From contig JBMNJJ010000009.1 in the NCBI GenBank assembly GCA_050951605.1, positions 124,001 through 188,000 of the forward strand: a stretch of DNA of 64,000 nt. Reading direction: 5' to 3'. This DNA is from DUTS01 sp050951605 (GTDB taxonomy: Bacteria > Bacillota > Peptococcia > DRI-13 > DTU073). The position numbers and the translations under genes are program-made. Under the pieces are notes generated by a model that did no database searches, was not told where the DNA came from, and saw nothing but the letters and a program-made list of their open reading frames with translations. Numbering within the stretch: position 1 is the first letter of the stretch; each line of letters starts with the position of its first letter. Of the stretch, positions 8,277-16,284 are shown in pieces.

Positions 8277-8822
8277 TTAAAAGCTTACTTTAACTGCTTT
8301 GCGGGCTTCTTCGTCTTCTACTTCAAAGAATTCTTGTTCTTTGAAATTAAAAAGACCGGCAATGATATTATTAGGAAATTTTTGTATGCCTACATTATAA
8401 TCCATGACGGCATTATTGTAGCTTTGCCGTGCATAACTAATTTTATTTTCCGTTCCGGCTAATTCTTCTTGGAGCATCAAAAAGTTTTGTGAAGCTTTAA
8501 GGTCGGGATAGTTTTCGGATACGGCAAAGAGTGACTTTAAAGCTCCGGTTAACATATTTTCCGCTTCGGCTGTTTCTTTGACGGTATGGGCATTGAGAAA
8601 AGCGGTACGTGCTTGGGTCACTGATTCTAGAACATCTTTTTCATGTGCCATGTAACCTTTCACTGTTTCTACCAAATTGGGAATCAGGTCATAACGACGT
8701 TGTAACTGGGTATTAATCCGTGCCCAGTTGTTTTTAACCGAGTTTCTTAAAGCAATCAGTCGGTTATAGATGATAATTACCAAAAGCAAAATGATACCGA
8801 TGATAATAAGCGCTATTTTCAT
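8277..8822 (-). CDS. lemA: LemA family protein
   Basis: 181 residues: one N-terminal membrane anchor (about 3-20) followed by the conserved NNWARINTQLQRRYDLIPNL segment near residue 35 and a helical bundle, as in the LemA family. The biochemical role is unknown; it is frequently encoded with HtpX, as here, suggesting membrane quality control. First gene of the lemA-htpX operon. Confidence 0.93.
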   Translation of the reverse strand: MKIALIIIGIILLLVIIIYNRLIALRNSVKNNWARINTQLQRRYDLIPNLVETVKGYMAHEKDVLESVTQARTAFLNAHTVKETAEAENMLTGALKSLFAVSENYPDLKASQNFLMLQEELAGTENKISYARQSYNNAVMDYNVGIQKFPNNIIAGLFNFKEQEFFEVEDEEARKAVKVSF

Positions 8823-9023
8823 TGAATCTCCCCCTTACGTATTTTTATGGGTTATTTTAAAGCATTAATATATAGCTTGATTATATTATACACAAATTAA
8901 CAAGGCAAGGAAAAATTTTGGAAACATTTTTAAGGTTTGGTTGATAGTTCTTCTTATGTTTAAATAGAGGAGTTGTAATTGTCCTGACGAATAATTAAAT
9001 AAAGAAAGAAGGTGGTTGTAGTA

Positions 9024-9611
9024 ATGGCTGCTAGAGGCTATGTGCAGGTATATACGGGAGCGGGCAAAGGAAAGACAACAGCAGCACTGGGTCTGGCTCT
9101 GCGCGCTCTTGGGGCAGGAAAGAAGGTTATGCTTTTACAATTTATGAAGGAGCAAGTTTATAGTGAACATAAGATTCTGGCGGATATTTCGGAGAATTTA
9201 ACCATAGAGACAATTAGTAAACCCTTTTTTTTGATTAAAGAAGGTAGTATGCCGGAAGAAGAATTAGCTAAATGGAAAGATAAAGCGGTAGTTTTTCCAC
9301 CCGGAAAACCACCGCAAGAATATTCAGATTCAGTAGCTCAAGGTATGGCTAGAGCGAAGGACGTCGTCGCCGGGGGAGAATATGATTTAGTCATTTTAGA
9401 TGAAATTAATGTGGCCCTTTATTTCGGTTTAGTAAGCTGGGAAGAGGTAGACGATTTAATTAAGAGTAAAGGGGAAGGTGTTGAACTAGTGCTAACCGGC
9501 AGGGGTGCTCCTTCGGAATTAATTGCTAGAGCAGACTTGGTTACGGAAATGCGAAAAATTAAACATTATTATACTCGGGGTGTGGAAGCAAGGATTGGCA
9601 TTGAAAATTAA
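9024..9611 (+). CDS. cobO: Cob(I)alamin adenosyltransferase, CobO/BtuR type
   Basis: 195 residues. It starts MAARGYVQVYTGAGKGKTTA, containing the Walker A-like GAGKGKTT of CobO, with LVILDEINVALYFG (Walker B and family signature) and VLTGRGAPSELI. It adenosylates cob(I)alamin or cobinamide using ATP. I took the ATG at 9024, about 10 bases after GAAGGTGG, rather than GTG 9012. The gene is alone on its strand; no other corrin genes are nearby. It indicates that the host uses or salvages B12. Confidence 0.92.
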   Translation: MAARGYVQVYTGAGKGKTTAALGLALRALGAGKKVMLLQFMKEQVYSEHKILADISENLTIETISKPFFLIKEGSMPEEELAKWKDKAVVFPPGKPPQEYSDSVAQGMARAKDVVAGGEYDLVILDEINVALYFGLVSWEEVDDLIKSKGEGVELVLTGRGAPSELIARADLVTEMRKIKHYYTRGVEARIGIEN

Positions 9612-9622
9612 AATTTACAGAC

Positions 9623-9647
9623 TATTTGTTTTAATTTATGTTATAAT
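9623..9647 (+). promoter_or_regulatory. Extended -10 promoter element, copy 2 of 5
   Basis: ATTTGTTTTAATTTATGTTATAAT with TATAAT at 9642-9647 and extended TG. The following leader (AAAGTTGG box, then AAGGCGGTGAAG before the ATG) parallels that of the gene at 5725. Confidence 0.6.
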
Positions 9648-9697
9648 AGTTAAAAAGTTGGATATTGTGGGAAGATTTAAAAAGGCGGTGAAGTGAT

Positions 9698-9976
9698 ATG
9701 GAATTAAAGCGGCAGGATGATTCAGGTAAAGAAAAGGAGTATTTAACTTTTACGAGTCCTTCCGGAATGTTTTCGTTTGAAATTTCAAAGAAAAGATATG
9801 AGGAAATAAAAGAAGGGCAAGAGCCTAAAACATTGCTTGAAAGATTTTTAGTAAATATTGAAGAGGAAAAGCGTGAAAAAGAGCAAATGAGGGAAGCGGA
9901 AGCAAGGAGAGTATCTAAAGAAAGAGAAGTATTGGAAGAAAGGACAGTTCCGGAAACGGATGACAGAGTGAGGTAA
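9698..9976 (+). CDS. Unknown small charged protein with VPET tail
   Basis: 92 residues, not recognised. Residues 1-50 look like a small folded part (LTFTSPSGMFSFEISKKRYE), residues 50-85 are a Glu/Arg/Lys helix, and the end is ERTVPETDDRVR. That tail matches the end of the large unknown protein at 5725. A good AAGGCGGTG site precedes the ATG and the promoter is of the shared extended -10 kind, so the gene is expressed. Its partner, if any, may be the 5725 product. No signal peptide. Confidence 0.72.
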   Translation: MELKRQDDSGKEKEYLTFTSPSGMFSFEISKKRYEEIKEGQEPKTLLERFLVNIEEEKREKEQMREAEARRVSKEREVLEERTVPETDDRVR

Positions 9977-9992
9977 TAGGATACATAAATAA

Positions 9993-10673
9993 TTAAAACA
10001 GGTTTTGCCTGTTTTTCTTTTTCAGAAAAGGCATTAGAATAAAGCCGGTAATAAAACCACCGATATGTGCCCACCAAGCTACGGAACTACCTGTTGTGCC
10101 GGCATTAAATACGCCATTGAAAATTTGGATAATGAACCAGAGGAGAAGAAAGAAGACAGCGGGAATTTCTCGCAAGAAAATAAAAACAAACACAAAAAAA
10201 AGGGTAGTGATTCTGGCTTTAGGGAAGGTGATGAAATAAGCTCCTAATATACCGGCGATGGCTCCACTTGCTCCGACCAGAGGAATAGGGGAATTAACTG
10301 CAGTTACATAATAAATTAAATTAGCGGCAATACCTGTAAAGAGGTAAAAAAAGAGAAAACGAAGATGCCCTAGTCTATCCTCAATATTATCTCCGAAAAT
10401 CCATAAATAAAGCATATTGGAGATCACATGGAACCAACTACCATGTAAAAAAGTAGCGGTAAGGAGAGGTGGATAGAAAAATCCCCAGAAAGAAAGGGTT
10501 TGTACCCGTTCAGTAAGTAAGGTCGGGGTAAAACCATATGTAAGAATTAGTTGCTCCATTTGCCAGGGGGAGCTGGTTGCTTGTTGAAAATATATGTAGA
10601 AATTAAGAGCAATTAAAATAACCGTTACTAACGGAAAATTTCGTGAACGAGTACTGTCGCGTAAAGGAATCAT
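9993..10673 (-). CDS. Rhomboid family intramembrane serine protease
   Basis: 226 residues with six predicted membrane helices. The catalytic serine is in VGASGAIAGILGAY and the catalytic histidine in WWAHIGGFITGF; the loop-1 region WRFLFFYLFTG and the FLHGSWFHVISNMLYL segment with the oxyanion His/Asn are present. Rhomboids cleave membrane proteins inside the bilayer. It lacks the N-terminal TPR or zinc extensions of some Firmicute homologues. It is convergent with the 9698 gene. Confidence 0.93.
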   Translation of the reverse strand: MIPLRDSTRSRNFPLVTVILIALNFYIYFQQATSSPWQMEQLILTYGFTPTLLTERVQTLSFWGFFYPPLLTATFLHGSWFHVISNMLYLWIFGDNIEDRLGHLRFLFFYLFTGIAANLIYYVTAVNSPIPLVGASGAIAGILGAYFITFPKARITTLFFVFVFIFLREIPAVFFLLLWFIIQIFNGVFNAGTTGSSVAWWAHIGGFITGFILMPFLKKKNRQNLF

Positions 10674-10730
10674 AACCTCACCTCTTCCTTATTATAACTT
10701 AGGAAAGAAAAATATAATCAGTATTGCTTT

Positions 10731-10770
10731 AAAATAGGTAGTGTGATATTTTTTCACACTACCTATTTTA
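10731..10770. terminator. Stem-loop terminator
   Basis: AAAATAGGTAGTGTGA faces TCACACTACCTATTTT with an 8-base T-rich loop, a perfect 16-base stem. It lies just after the 58-residue ORF on the minus strand and upstream of the rhomboid gene. Confidence 0.8.
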
Positions 10771-10771
10771 A

Positions 10772-10948
10772 TCATGATTGTTCTAAAGTTGTTTCATTTT
10801 CTTTTAGTTTTTCTTGTTGCTTGTATGTTTCGTTTTCATCTATATCTCTTTGACTACGGTAAGAAAAGATCCATTGTTCTTGTAAAGGTGTTTCAACTGG
10901 GGCTTTAGGGGTAAAATAGTGCTTAACTATCCAGGTCCATTTATTCAT
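10772..10948 (-). CDS. Small unknown protein, 58 residues
   Basis: The ORF starts MNKWTWIVKHYFTPKAPVET and ends in a charged tail (KLKENETTLEQS). A strong GAGGAGGG ribosome site lies about 8 bases before the ATG, and a terminator follows directly after the stop, which together argue for a real gene. No membrane helix or signal; not recognised. Its transcription runs toward the rhomboid gene but is separated from it by the terminator. Confidence 0.6.
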   Translation of the reverse strand: MNKWTWIVKHYFTPKAPVETPLQEQWIFSYRSQRDIDENETYKQQEKLKENETTLEQS

Positions 10949-11026
10949 ATTTTTATCCCTCCTCGGTGATGATGAGAAAACTTTTGTCCTATTATCATAT
11001 GAAATTAAGGTATAAAGTGAGACATT

Positions 11027-12214
11027 TTACTTTTTCTTATCATCATAGAAAACTCCTTCTTCTAGAAGAAAACTGCCACGGAGAAGGCTTTTTTCGCCAA
11101 ACCTATTTTTAATTTTATCAATTGCTGTATATAGTTTTTCTTCCGGGGCAAAAAGAGAGAGTTGTTTATATTTAGAACAAATAAGGTTGCTTAAACTAAT
11201 ACCGAGGAGGCGTACCGGTTTGTTTTGGGGCCAATATTGCTGAAAAAGTTTTAAGGCTAAATGATAGACTGTGGGAGGGTAAGCGGTAGGTTCGGGTAAC
11301 GAACCGGAGCGGTTTAATCCTGAAAAGTCATTTCCTCGAACATAAAGAGATACCGTTTTCCCTTGATAGTTTCCCAACCTGGCTCTACGGCAGACCGCTT
11401 CAGCTAATTCCAAAAGAACAATTTTTATTTCTTCTTTTTTTGTATAGTCACGAGGTAAAGTGATTTGGTGTCCGATACTTTTAACTTGGTCTAGGGAATG
11501 AGGATCTACAGGACTGGAATCTTGGCCCCGGGCAAATTCATAGAGACGTGTACCGACGCGACCAAAACGTTGTTTGAGAAGTTCTACCGGAGTTTGGGCT
11601 AGATCTCCGATGGTGCGGATGCCCATATTATAAAGGTGTTGTTCCCTTTGTTTACCTACACCGAAAAGTTTACCTATAGGTAGGGACCAGAGGTGTTGTG
11701 GGAGGTCTTGTTCGGTAAGGAGGACAAGACCGTCAGGTTTTTGCAGGTCGGCCGCCATTTTAGCCACAACTTTAGAAGGACCAATACCTACAGAACAAAG
11801 GATACCGACTTCTTCCTTGATTCGTTTTTTGATGGTACGACCTACTTGAAGGGGAGGTCCCCACAGGTTTTCTGTACCGGTTAGGTCTACAAAGGCTTCG
11901 TCAATACTAAAAGGTTCGACTAAAGGGCTAAAGTCTTGTAGTATCTGCAAAATATGGTTAGAAAAATCCAGAAAAGCCGGATAATTGGGAGAACGTAAGA
12001 TGGCTTGAGGGCAGTATGTTTGCGCTTCCCAAATGGCCATTCCTGTTTTTACTCCCCTTTTTTTAGCTTCATAACTAGCCGCGAGGATAATGCCATGACG
12101 TTTTTCCGGGTTACCGGCAATAAGTAAAGGTTTGCCTAGGAGTTCTGGCTCTAAAACTTGTGTCACACTGGCATAAAAAGCATTCATATCAGCTAAAAGA
12201 ATCGTTCGTTTCAT
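11027..12214 (-). CDS. dinB: DNA polymerase IV (Y-family translesion polymerase)
   Basis: 395 residues. Catalytic acidic residues lie in LLADMNAFYASV (start) and FSIDEAFVDLTG (near residue 105); CSVGIGPSKVVAKMA and the helix-hairpin-helix GVGKQREQHLYNMGI follow, then the little-finger domain. Near residue 352 the motif QLSLF is a consensus beta-clamp-binding peptide. The enzyme copies damaged DNA with low fidelity. A perfect LexA-type operator lies about 50 bases before the start, so the gene belongs to the SOS regulon. Confidence 0.95.
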   Translation of the reverse strand: MKRTILLADMNAFYASVTQVLEPELLGKPLLIAGNPEKRHGIILAASYEAKKRGVKTGMAIWEAQTYCPQAILRSPNYPAFLDFSNHILQILQDFSPLVEPFSIDEAFVDLTGTENLWGPPLQVGRTIKKRIKEEVGILCSVGIGPSKVVAKMAADLQKPDGLVLLTEQDLPQHLWSLPIGKLFGVGKQREQHLYNMGIRTIGDLAQTPVELLKQRFGRVGTRLYEFARGQDSSPVDPHSLDQVKSIGHQITLPRDYTKKEEIKIVLLELAEAVCRRARLGNYQGKTVSLYVRGNDFSGLNRSGSLPEPTAYPPTVYHLALKLFQQYWPQNKPVRLLGISLSNLICSKYKQLSLFAPEEKLYTAIDKIKNRFGEKSLLRGSFLLEEGVFYDDKKK

Positions 12215-12261
12215 TTAAAATACATAGCTCCTTAAGAGTTGTGTATTTTAGTATATACAAA

Positions 12262-12275
12262 CGAACCGGTGTTCG
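12262..12275. promoter_or_regulatory. LexA (SOS) operator upstream of dinB
   Basis: CGAACCGGTGTTCG matches the Gram-positive LexA consensus CGAAC-N4-GTTCG exactly and is a near-perfect palindrome. It lies 48 bases before the dinB ATG, overlapping the probable promoter. Confidence 0.9.
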
Positions 12276-12306
12276 TCAAGCTATAAAACAGAGGAGAACA
12301 AAAATT

Positions 12307-12978
12307 TCAGTATTGTAGCTTGTTTTTTCCGGCAAGAATACGGATATCTTCAAGGCGGACATGAAAACCACAGGTTTTTTCTAAAACTAGATTGACAAGT
12401 CCGGTATGATTGAGGTTCATCATACAAAATCCGGGAAGGAAAGTCATCCGACAGCCGAAAGCAGGTTCTTTTTGGATGGAGGTGGCCAGACCTTCAAAAC
12501 CAATCATGTGATAAGCGACAACATCTTTAATCTTTTGTTCACGGGAATATTGGGGACCCACAACCCAAGTATAAAGAAGTCCCGTGATAGGTTCAGCTCT
12601 AATTACTTTAAGGACATGAGGGATAGGACAGCCCGCTCCCATGGGCCGACCAAGGACATAGTCACCTTTGTTAATCTTCATTTTTTCGACAAGGTCACTA
12701 CGGAAGGGGAGGACAATTTTACGTGCCGAGATTTCTCCGGGTAGAGGTTTAAGGATAAAGTCATAAGGGTTACCTAAAATGTCACGAGGTGCATAAACTG
12801 CTTCTTGCAGTTTTTCAAGACATTTTTGGTGGGCATTTTTGGTTCTTTCCCGAAAATAAGGACAATCTTGATATGTTTTTTCTCCATTGTGCAGAAGACG
12901 TAGAAAGCTTTTACAATTTTCGGCACCACACTGTCCACAATTTTTACCTGGGGGTAGCCAATGTTTTGTTGTACGCAT
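12307..12978 (-). CDS. Fe-S protein with N-terminal PF04060-type [4Fe-4S] module
   Basis: 223 residues. Residues about 9-42 carry PPGKNCGQCGAENCKSF followed by DCPYF, the CxxCxxxxC...C cluster-binding module seen in corrinoid Fe-S proteins and related redox proteins. The rest (about 55-220) is an uncharacterised alpha/beta region with four further cysteines or histidines (GAGCPIPH, FGCRM, GFCMMN, TCGFH). Last gene of a five-gene minus-strand operon, only 3 bases after the GTPase stop codon; its GGGGGG ribosome site lies inside that gene's last codons. Role unknown; a cluster-bearing partner of the GTPase and ATPase is the natural inference. Confidence 0.75.
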   Translation of the reverse strand: MRTTKHWLPPGKNCGQCGAENCKSFLRLLHNGEKTYQDCPYFRERTKNAHQKCLEKLQEAVYAPRDILGNPYDFILKPLPGEISARKIVLPFRSDLVEKMKINKGDYVLGRPMGAGCPIPHVLKVIRAEPITGLLYTWVVGPQYSREQKIKDVVAYHMIGFEGLATSIQKEPAFGCRMTFLPGFCMMNLNHTGLVNLVLEKTCGFHVRLEDIRILAGKNKLQY

Positions 12979-12981
12979 TAT

Positions 12982-13692
12982 CTATTCCCCCCGATATAAG
13001 TAATCGGCAGCAAGACCATCTAATTTTTTGACTACCCCAAAATGATGTTTCCAGCCAATTTCTTTTTTGCCGACACAAATTGTACAGGTGCCTAGAGGTG
13101 GATTACCTTTAAGGAGGAGTGTTTCTTTGTCTATAGGGGGGGATTTTTCAATCAAGTCATAGAGACGTTGAAGTGACGTGCCTTGCAGGGCATTTGTTTC
13201 CAGAAGAATAATTTTAGGGTGGACTTCTTTTATTTTTTGGATTAATACTTCTCGTTCTGCTTGACTAATTAGGTCAATCTTAGTAACAACGGCAATATCG
13301 GCTAAGGAAACCATGGCTCCCATTTTTTCCGGGGTATGAATGCCGGCGATAGAGCTTAAGACAATGATGCCTAAACCTTGGTTAAGGTAAGGGGAACAGC
13401 GGAGACAAAGTCCGGCACTTTCGATAATAAAGAGGTCAGTATGATTGCTTTCTGCCCATTCAATTGCATCACCCATAATCATTACTCCGGCATGGTCGGG
13501 GCAGAGGTCACCTGAATATACTTTCTTGGTAAGAATTTTAAATTCTTTACGTAGCTCTATATCTTCAAAAGCTTTAACGACATCTATTTTTAAGTAGGCA
13601 ATTTTTATTTCTTTTTGAAAGCGTTTAATAATTTGTTTTGTTAAAGAGGTTTTACCTACAGAGGGCGGACCGGCAATGACTAAAAGTTTCAA
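12982..13692 (-). CDS. HypB/UreG/CooC-like P-loop GTPase (metallochaperone type)
   Basis: 236 residues. Walker A is IAGPPSVGKTSLTK near residue 6; a metal or nucleotide region SGDLCPDHAGVMIMGDA and the switch-like ESAGLCLRCSPYL recall HypB/UreG proteins; VVTKIDL is the guanine-specificity motif (NKxD type). A CTICVGKKEIGW motif with a CxxC pair lies near the C-terminus. Relatives insert nickel or cobalt, or activate metalloenzymes. The start is TTG with AAGGTGGTG upstream. Operon position between an ABC ATPase and an Fe-S protein suggests enzyme activation; the target is not known. Confidence 0.78.
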   Translation of the reverse strand: MKLLVIAGPPSVGKTSLTKQIIKRFQKEIKIAYLKIDVVKAFEDIELRKEFKILTKKVYSGDLCPDHAGVMIMGDAIEWAESNHTDLFIIESAGLCLRCSPYLNQGLGIIVLSSIAGIHTPEKMGAMVSLADIAVVTKIDLISQAEREVLIQKIKEVHPKIILLETNALQGTSLQRLYDLIEKSPPIDKETLLLKGNPPLGTCTICVGKKEIGWKHHFGVVKKLDGLAADYLYRGE

Positions 13693-13718
13693 ATATGAAC
13701 ACCACCTTATTTAGTTTT

Positions 13719-14498
13719 TTAAGCAAAGTTGGCACTAACTAATTCTTGGGTTATTTCATAACCAGCTCTAAGGTTTTCTCGAATGACACCCATTTTTTGA
13801 TCAAATTCAAGTAGGTTTTGTGCTGCACCTGATTCTGACTCGTTTTGAAAAACAATTTTTTTGACAGCTCCATTACCCATGATTAAGCGTTTTTTAGTAG
13901 ACAAAGCGATGACGGGGTCATGGGTCACAAAAATAATAATTTTAGAAGTACTTCTGATGATTTCCAGAACTTCTTGTTTAAAGATACCGGCATTTTCTAT
14001 TTCATCGAGGAGGATAATGGGAGCAGCTCCAATGAGTAGGGCGTCTGCAATTAAGAGTGACCTTGTTTGTCCTCCTGAAAGTACAGTAACTTTATTCTGT
14101 AATTTAATTTTTTCTCCGGTAAATTTGTTAGCTAATTCCAAGGTGTCTCTTACAATTTGTTGGTTATTTATTTTACGAGCACGGGCATGAATGTTTAAGA
14201 ATTCTTCCACACTTAAATCGGCAAAGCATTTGGTGTTTTGGGTAATCATGGCAATCGGTTTTTGAGCCGGGTCATATCGTATTTCATCCGGAGGGACTTC
14301 TCCGTTAATGAGGATGTAGCGTCCTGTCGAAGTATCTCCCTGAGCCAGTAGTTCAATATCGGTAATAAAAGCTGTTTTTCCACTACCTGTAGGACCGACA
14401 ATAGAGATGGTTTCTCCGGCTTTCAAAGTTATCTGGTCAAATATTTCTTTATTTTCGTTTTTATCTTGGCCCGGTAAGATCGTTATTTCTTTAATCAT
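13719..14498 (-). CDS. Stand-alone ABC-type ATPase
   Basis: 259 residues. Walker A GPTGSGKTAF near residue 38, Q-loop MITQNTK, ABC signature LSGGQTRSLLIADALL, Walker B PIILLDEIEN and H-loop FVTHDP are all intact. No membrane permease is encoded nearby and the protein has no membrane segments, so it is more likely an energy-coupling or activation ATPase than a transporter subunit. Methanogen AtwA (component A2), which helps activate methyl-CoM reductase, is a precedent for a soluble ABC ATPase linked to coenzyme M chemistry; equivalence is not claimed. A GAAAGGAG site precedes the ATG. Confidence 0.8.
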   Translation of the reverse strand: MIKEITILPGQDKNENKEIFDQITLKAGETISIVGPTGSGKTAFITDIELLAQGDTSTGRYILINGEVPPDEIRYDPAQKPIAMITQNTKCFADLSVEEFLNIHARARKINNQQIVRDTLELANKFTGEKIKLQNKVTVLSGGQTRSLLIADALLIGAAPIILLDEIENAGIFKQEVLEIIRSTSKIIIFVTHDPVIALSTKKRLIMGNGAVKKIVFQNESESGAAQNLLEFDQKMGVIRENLRAGYEITQELVSANFA

Positions 14499-14529
14499 GG
14501 GCTCGCTCCTTTCACTTACTTCTTTTTTA

Positions 14530-15252
14530 TTATTGGGAGGTACTTATATCGCTGATGGCTGAATCACAATAAAAGGGAATGGTGGGTAAAAAGTCTTGTA
14601 AACAACAGTATTCAATATCACGCCAGTAACCTTTGGCTAATAAGGTTCGCCCGTTTTTGGACCTGCTTAAATAATAGGGGAGGTTCTTTTGAAAATTATG
14701 GTATAAAGCAAGGGCACTTAAAGTTTTGTCATTAAGAAAAGGTTTAACAGTATTTTGCAAAAGGTGGAGGAAATAGCCTGCACAACAAGTATCTTCAAGG
14801 GAATATTCTCCTCGGGTGCCCGCACAGGCTAGGAGAAGGTCATTTTTATGTTCTTGCAATTTTTGAACAAGAGACAGAGCATTAAGGAAGGAACCGATAT
14901 AAATTTGGGCAGCATCTTTGGCTTGTTGAATAGCAGGAATGCCATTAGTAGTGGAAAGAATAATTGTTTTGTTTTTAACCACTTCTGAAGTGTATTCCAG
15001 GGGTGAATTGCCCAGGTCAAAACCATCTATTTTTAGGCAGTTGCTTTCTCCACCTAGCAGTGAACCTGGTTTTTGTTTTTTTAGCTGTAAGGCATCTTGC
15101 GGAGTGCTTGTGGGAAGAATTTTAGTGGCTCCCTGAAATAAAGCAGTAATAATTGTCGAAGAAGTTCGGAAAATATCAAGGATGATCACGGTTTTACCGT
15201 AAACCAAGGGGGATGTAAGTTTTTCAGTAGTAAAACAGAGGTCAATATTCAT
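14530..15252 (-). CDS. comB: 2-phosphosulfolactate phosphatase
   Basis: 240 residues, ComB family length. Motifs typical of ComB are visible: VIILDIFRTSSTIITALFQGA near residue 22, LLGGESNCLKIDGFDLGNSP near residue 70, LSTTNGIPAI near residue 99 and LLACAGTRGEYSLEDTCCAG near residue 139. The enzyme removes phosphate from 2-phospho-3-sulfolactate, the second step from phosphoenolpyruvate and sulfite toward coenzyme M or sulfolactate. It follows comA by 22 bases. In Bacillus the homologous pair makes spore 3-sulfolactate; in methanogens it makes coenzyme M. Confidence 0.88.
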   Translation of the reverse strand: MNIDLCFTTEKLTSPLVYGKTVIILDIFRTSSTIITALFQGATKILPTSTPQDALQLKKQKPGSLLGGESNCLKIDGFDLGNSPLEYTSEVVKNKTIILSTTNGIPAIQQAKDAAQIYIGSFLNALSLVQKLQEHKNDLLLACAGTRGEYSLEDTCCAGYFLHLLQNTVKPFLNDKTLSALALYHNFQKNLPYYLSRSKNGRTLLAKGYWRDIEYCCLQDFLPTIPFYCDSAISDISTSQ

Positions 15253-15274
15253 CTTTAAACCTCCTCATAACAAA

Positions 15275-16114
15275 TTATAAGCAATGGATCTTATTAGTAA
15301 AATCAGGGATTAGAGGTAGGGTGTCAGCTCTAAGACCAGTTCTTAAAGCTTCTAAGGCGAGTAAGTCTTGAGGCAGGATATTTCCAAGATTGACTTTAGT
15401 ACCAAATCTATGGATTAAATCAACTTGCTGATTTTTTAAAGGCGCTTCCCAGATGATTTTACTGTGGTCAGGACAATTTTTTAATAAGTTCTTTAATTTT
15501 GTTTCTTCTATTTCTCCCTTGTGGTTATAGATCCCGATTCCTTTCCCGCTTTCTCGTGCTTCGATAATTACTTTCCAGGCTCCGTTTTTTAAGTCTGTTT
15601 CTCCTTGTTTCCAAAGCTCCCGGGGGGAAAATATGTTTTTAAGATTTTTTTTGCCTAATTCCGAAAGCACTCTAAAACCTGCATTGACAGCTTGTTTAAT
15701 ACAATCTTCACGCTTTTGAGTATTTACGGTGATCGTACCATCGGAGATTTCGATAGTTTTGAATCCTAATTTTTGGATTTGCTCCAGATAGGTTTTATAT
15801 TTGCCTTGCCTTAGAGCAATTTCCATTAAGGTGCCTCCTGGGTAAATCTCAACTTGGTATTCTTGGCAAAGTTTGATTTTCGCTTGGAGTATTTCTTTTT
15901 TATAAAGCAGGGAAGTCCCGAAGCCTAGTTTGAGAAAATCAAGGTATTCTCCTGCTATTTCTAAAAGGTCGCTTAATTCTCTAAGCCCCAGCCCTTTATC
16001 AAGAACCATGGTTAGGCCTTTTTCCCTAGGCTTAGCAGTTCTTTTCCCTAGAGGGTAAGTAATAAGTTGTTCCCAAGTATCGTTCAACAATACGCCCCAC
16101 TCCTTTATTTTCAT
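15275..16114 (-). CDS. comA: Phosphosulfolactate synthase
   Basis: 279 residues, a TIM-barrel enzyme adding sulfite to phosphoenolpyruvate. Family marks are LTMVLDKGLGLRELSDLLE near residue 36, DFLKLGFGTSLLY near residue 60, EIYPGGTLMEIAL near residue 90, GFKTIEISDGTI near residue 117 and VIIEARESGKGIGIY near residue 183. First gene of the minus-strand operon comA-comB-ATPase-GTPase-Fe-S protein, with gaps of 22, 31, 26 and 3 bases. The ribosome site is weak. No comC, comD or comE is visible in the window, so the end product (sulfolactate, coenzyme M or another sulfonate) is open. Confidence 0.88.
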   Translation of the reverse strand: MKIKEWGVLLNDTWEQLITYPLGKRTAKPREKGLTMVLDKGLGLRELSDLLEIAGEYLDFLKLGFGTSLLYKKEILQAKIKLCQEYQVEIYPGGTLMEIALRQGKYKTYLEQIQKLGFKTIEISDGTITVNTQKREDCIKQAVNAGFRVLSELGKKNLKNIFSPRELWKQGETDLKNGAWKVIIEARESGKGIGIYNHKGEIEETKLKNLLKNCPDHSKIIWEAPLKNQQVDLIHRFGTKVNLGNILPQDLLALEALRTGLRADTLPLIPDFTNKIHCL

Positions 16115-16210
16115 CTTTCAATAAGACTCACTCTTTTATGATATGCGAGGACAAAAAAGGGAAGTGTCTGCCTTTAAAAATTGGTCAAACTTAAATTTTT
16201 TATAAAGTTA

Positions 16211-16251
16211 GAGGCTGAACGTAAAAAGGTGTTTTTTACGTTCAGCCTCTA
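16211..16251. terminator. Stem-loop terminator
   Basis: GAGGCTGAACGTAAAAA faces TTTTTACGTTCAGCCTC, a 17-base perfect stem with a short loop. On the minus strand it ends transcription from the 16285 gene before comA. Confidence 0.8.
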
Positions 16252-16284
16252 ATTTAAAAATAGAAAAAATTATTTTAATTTGTT

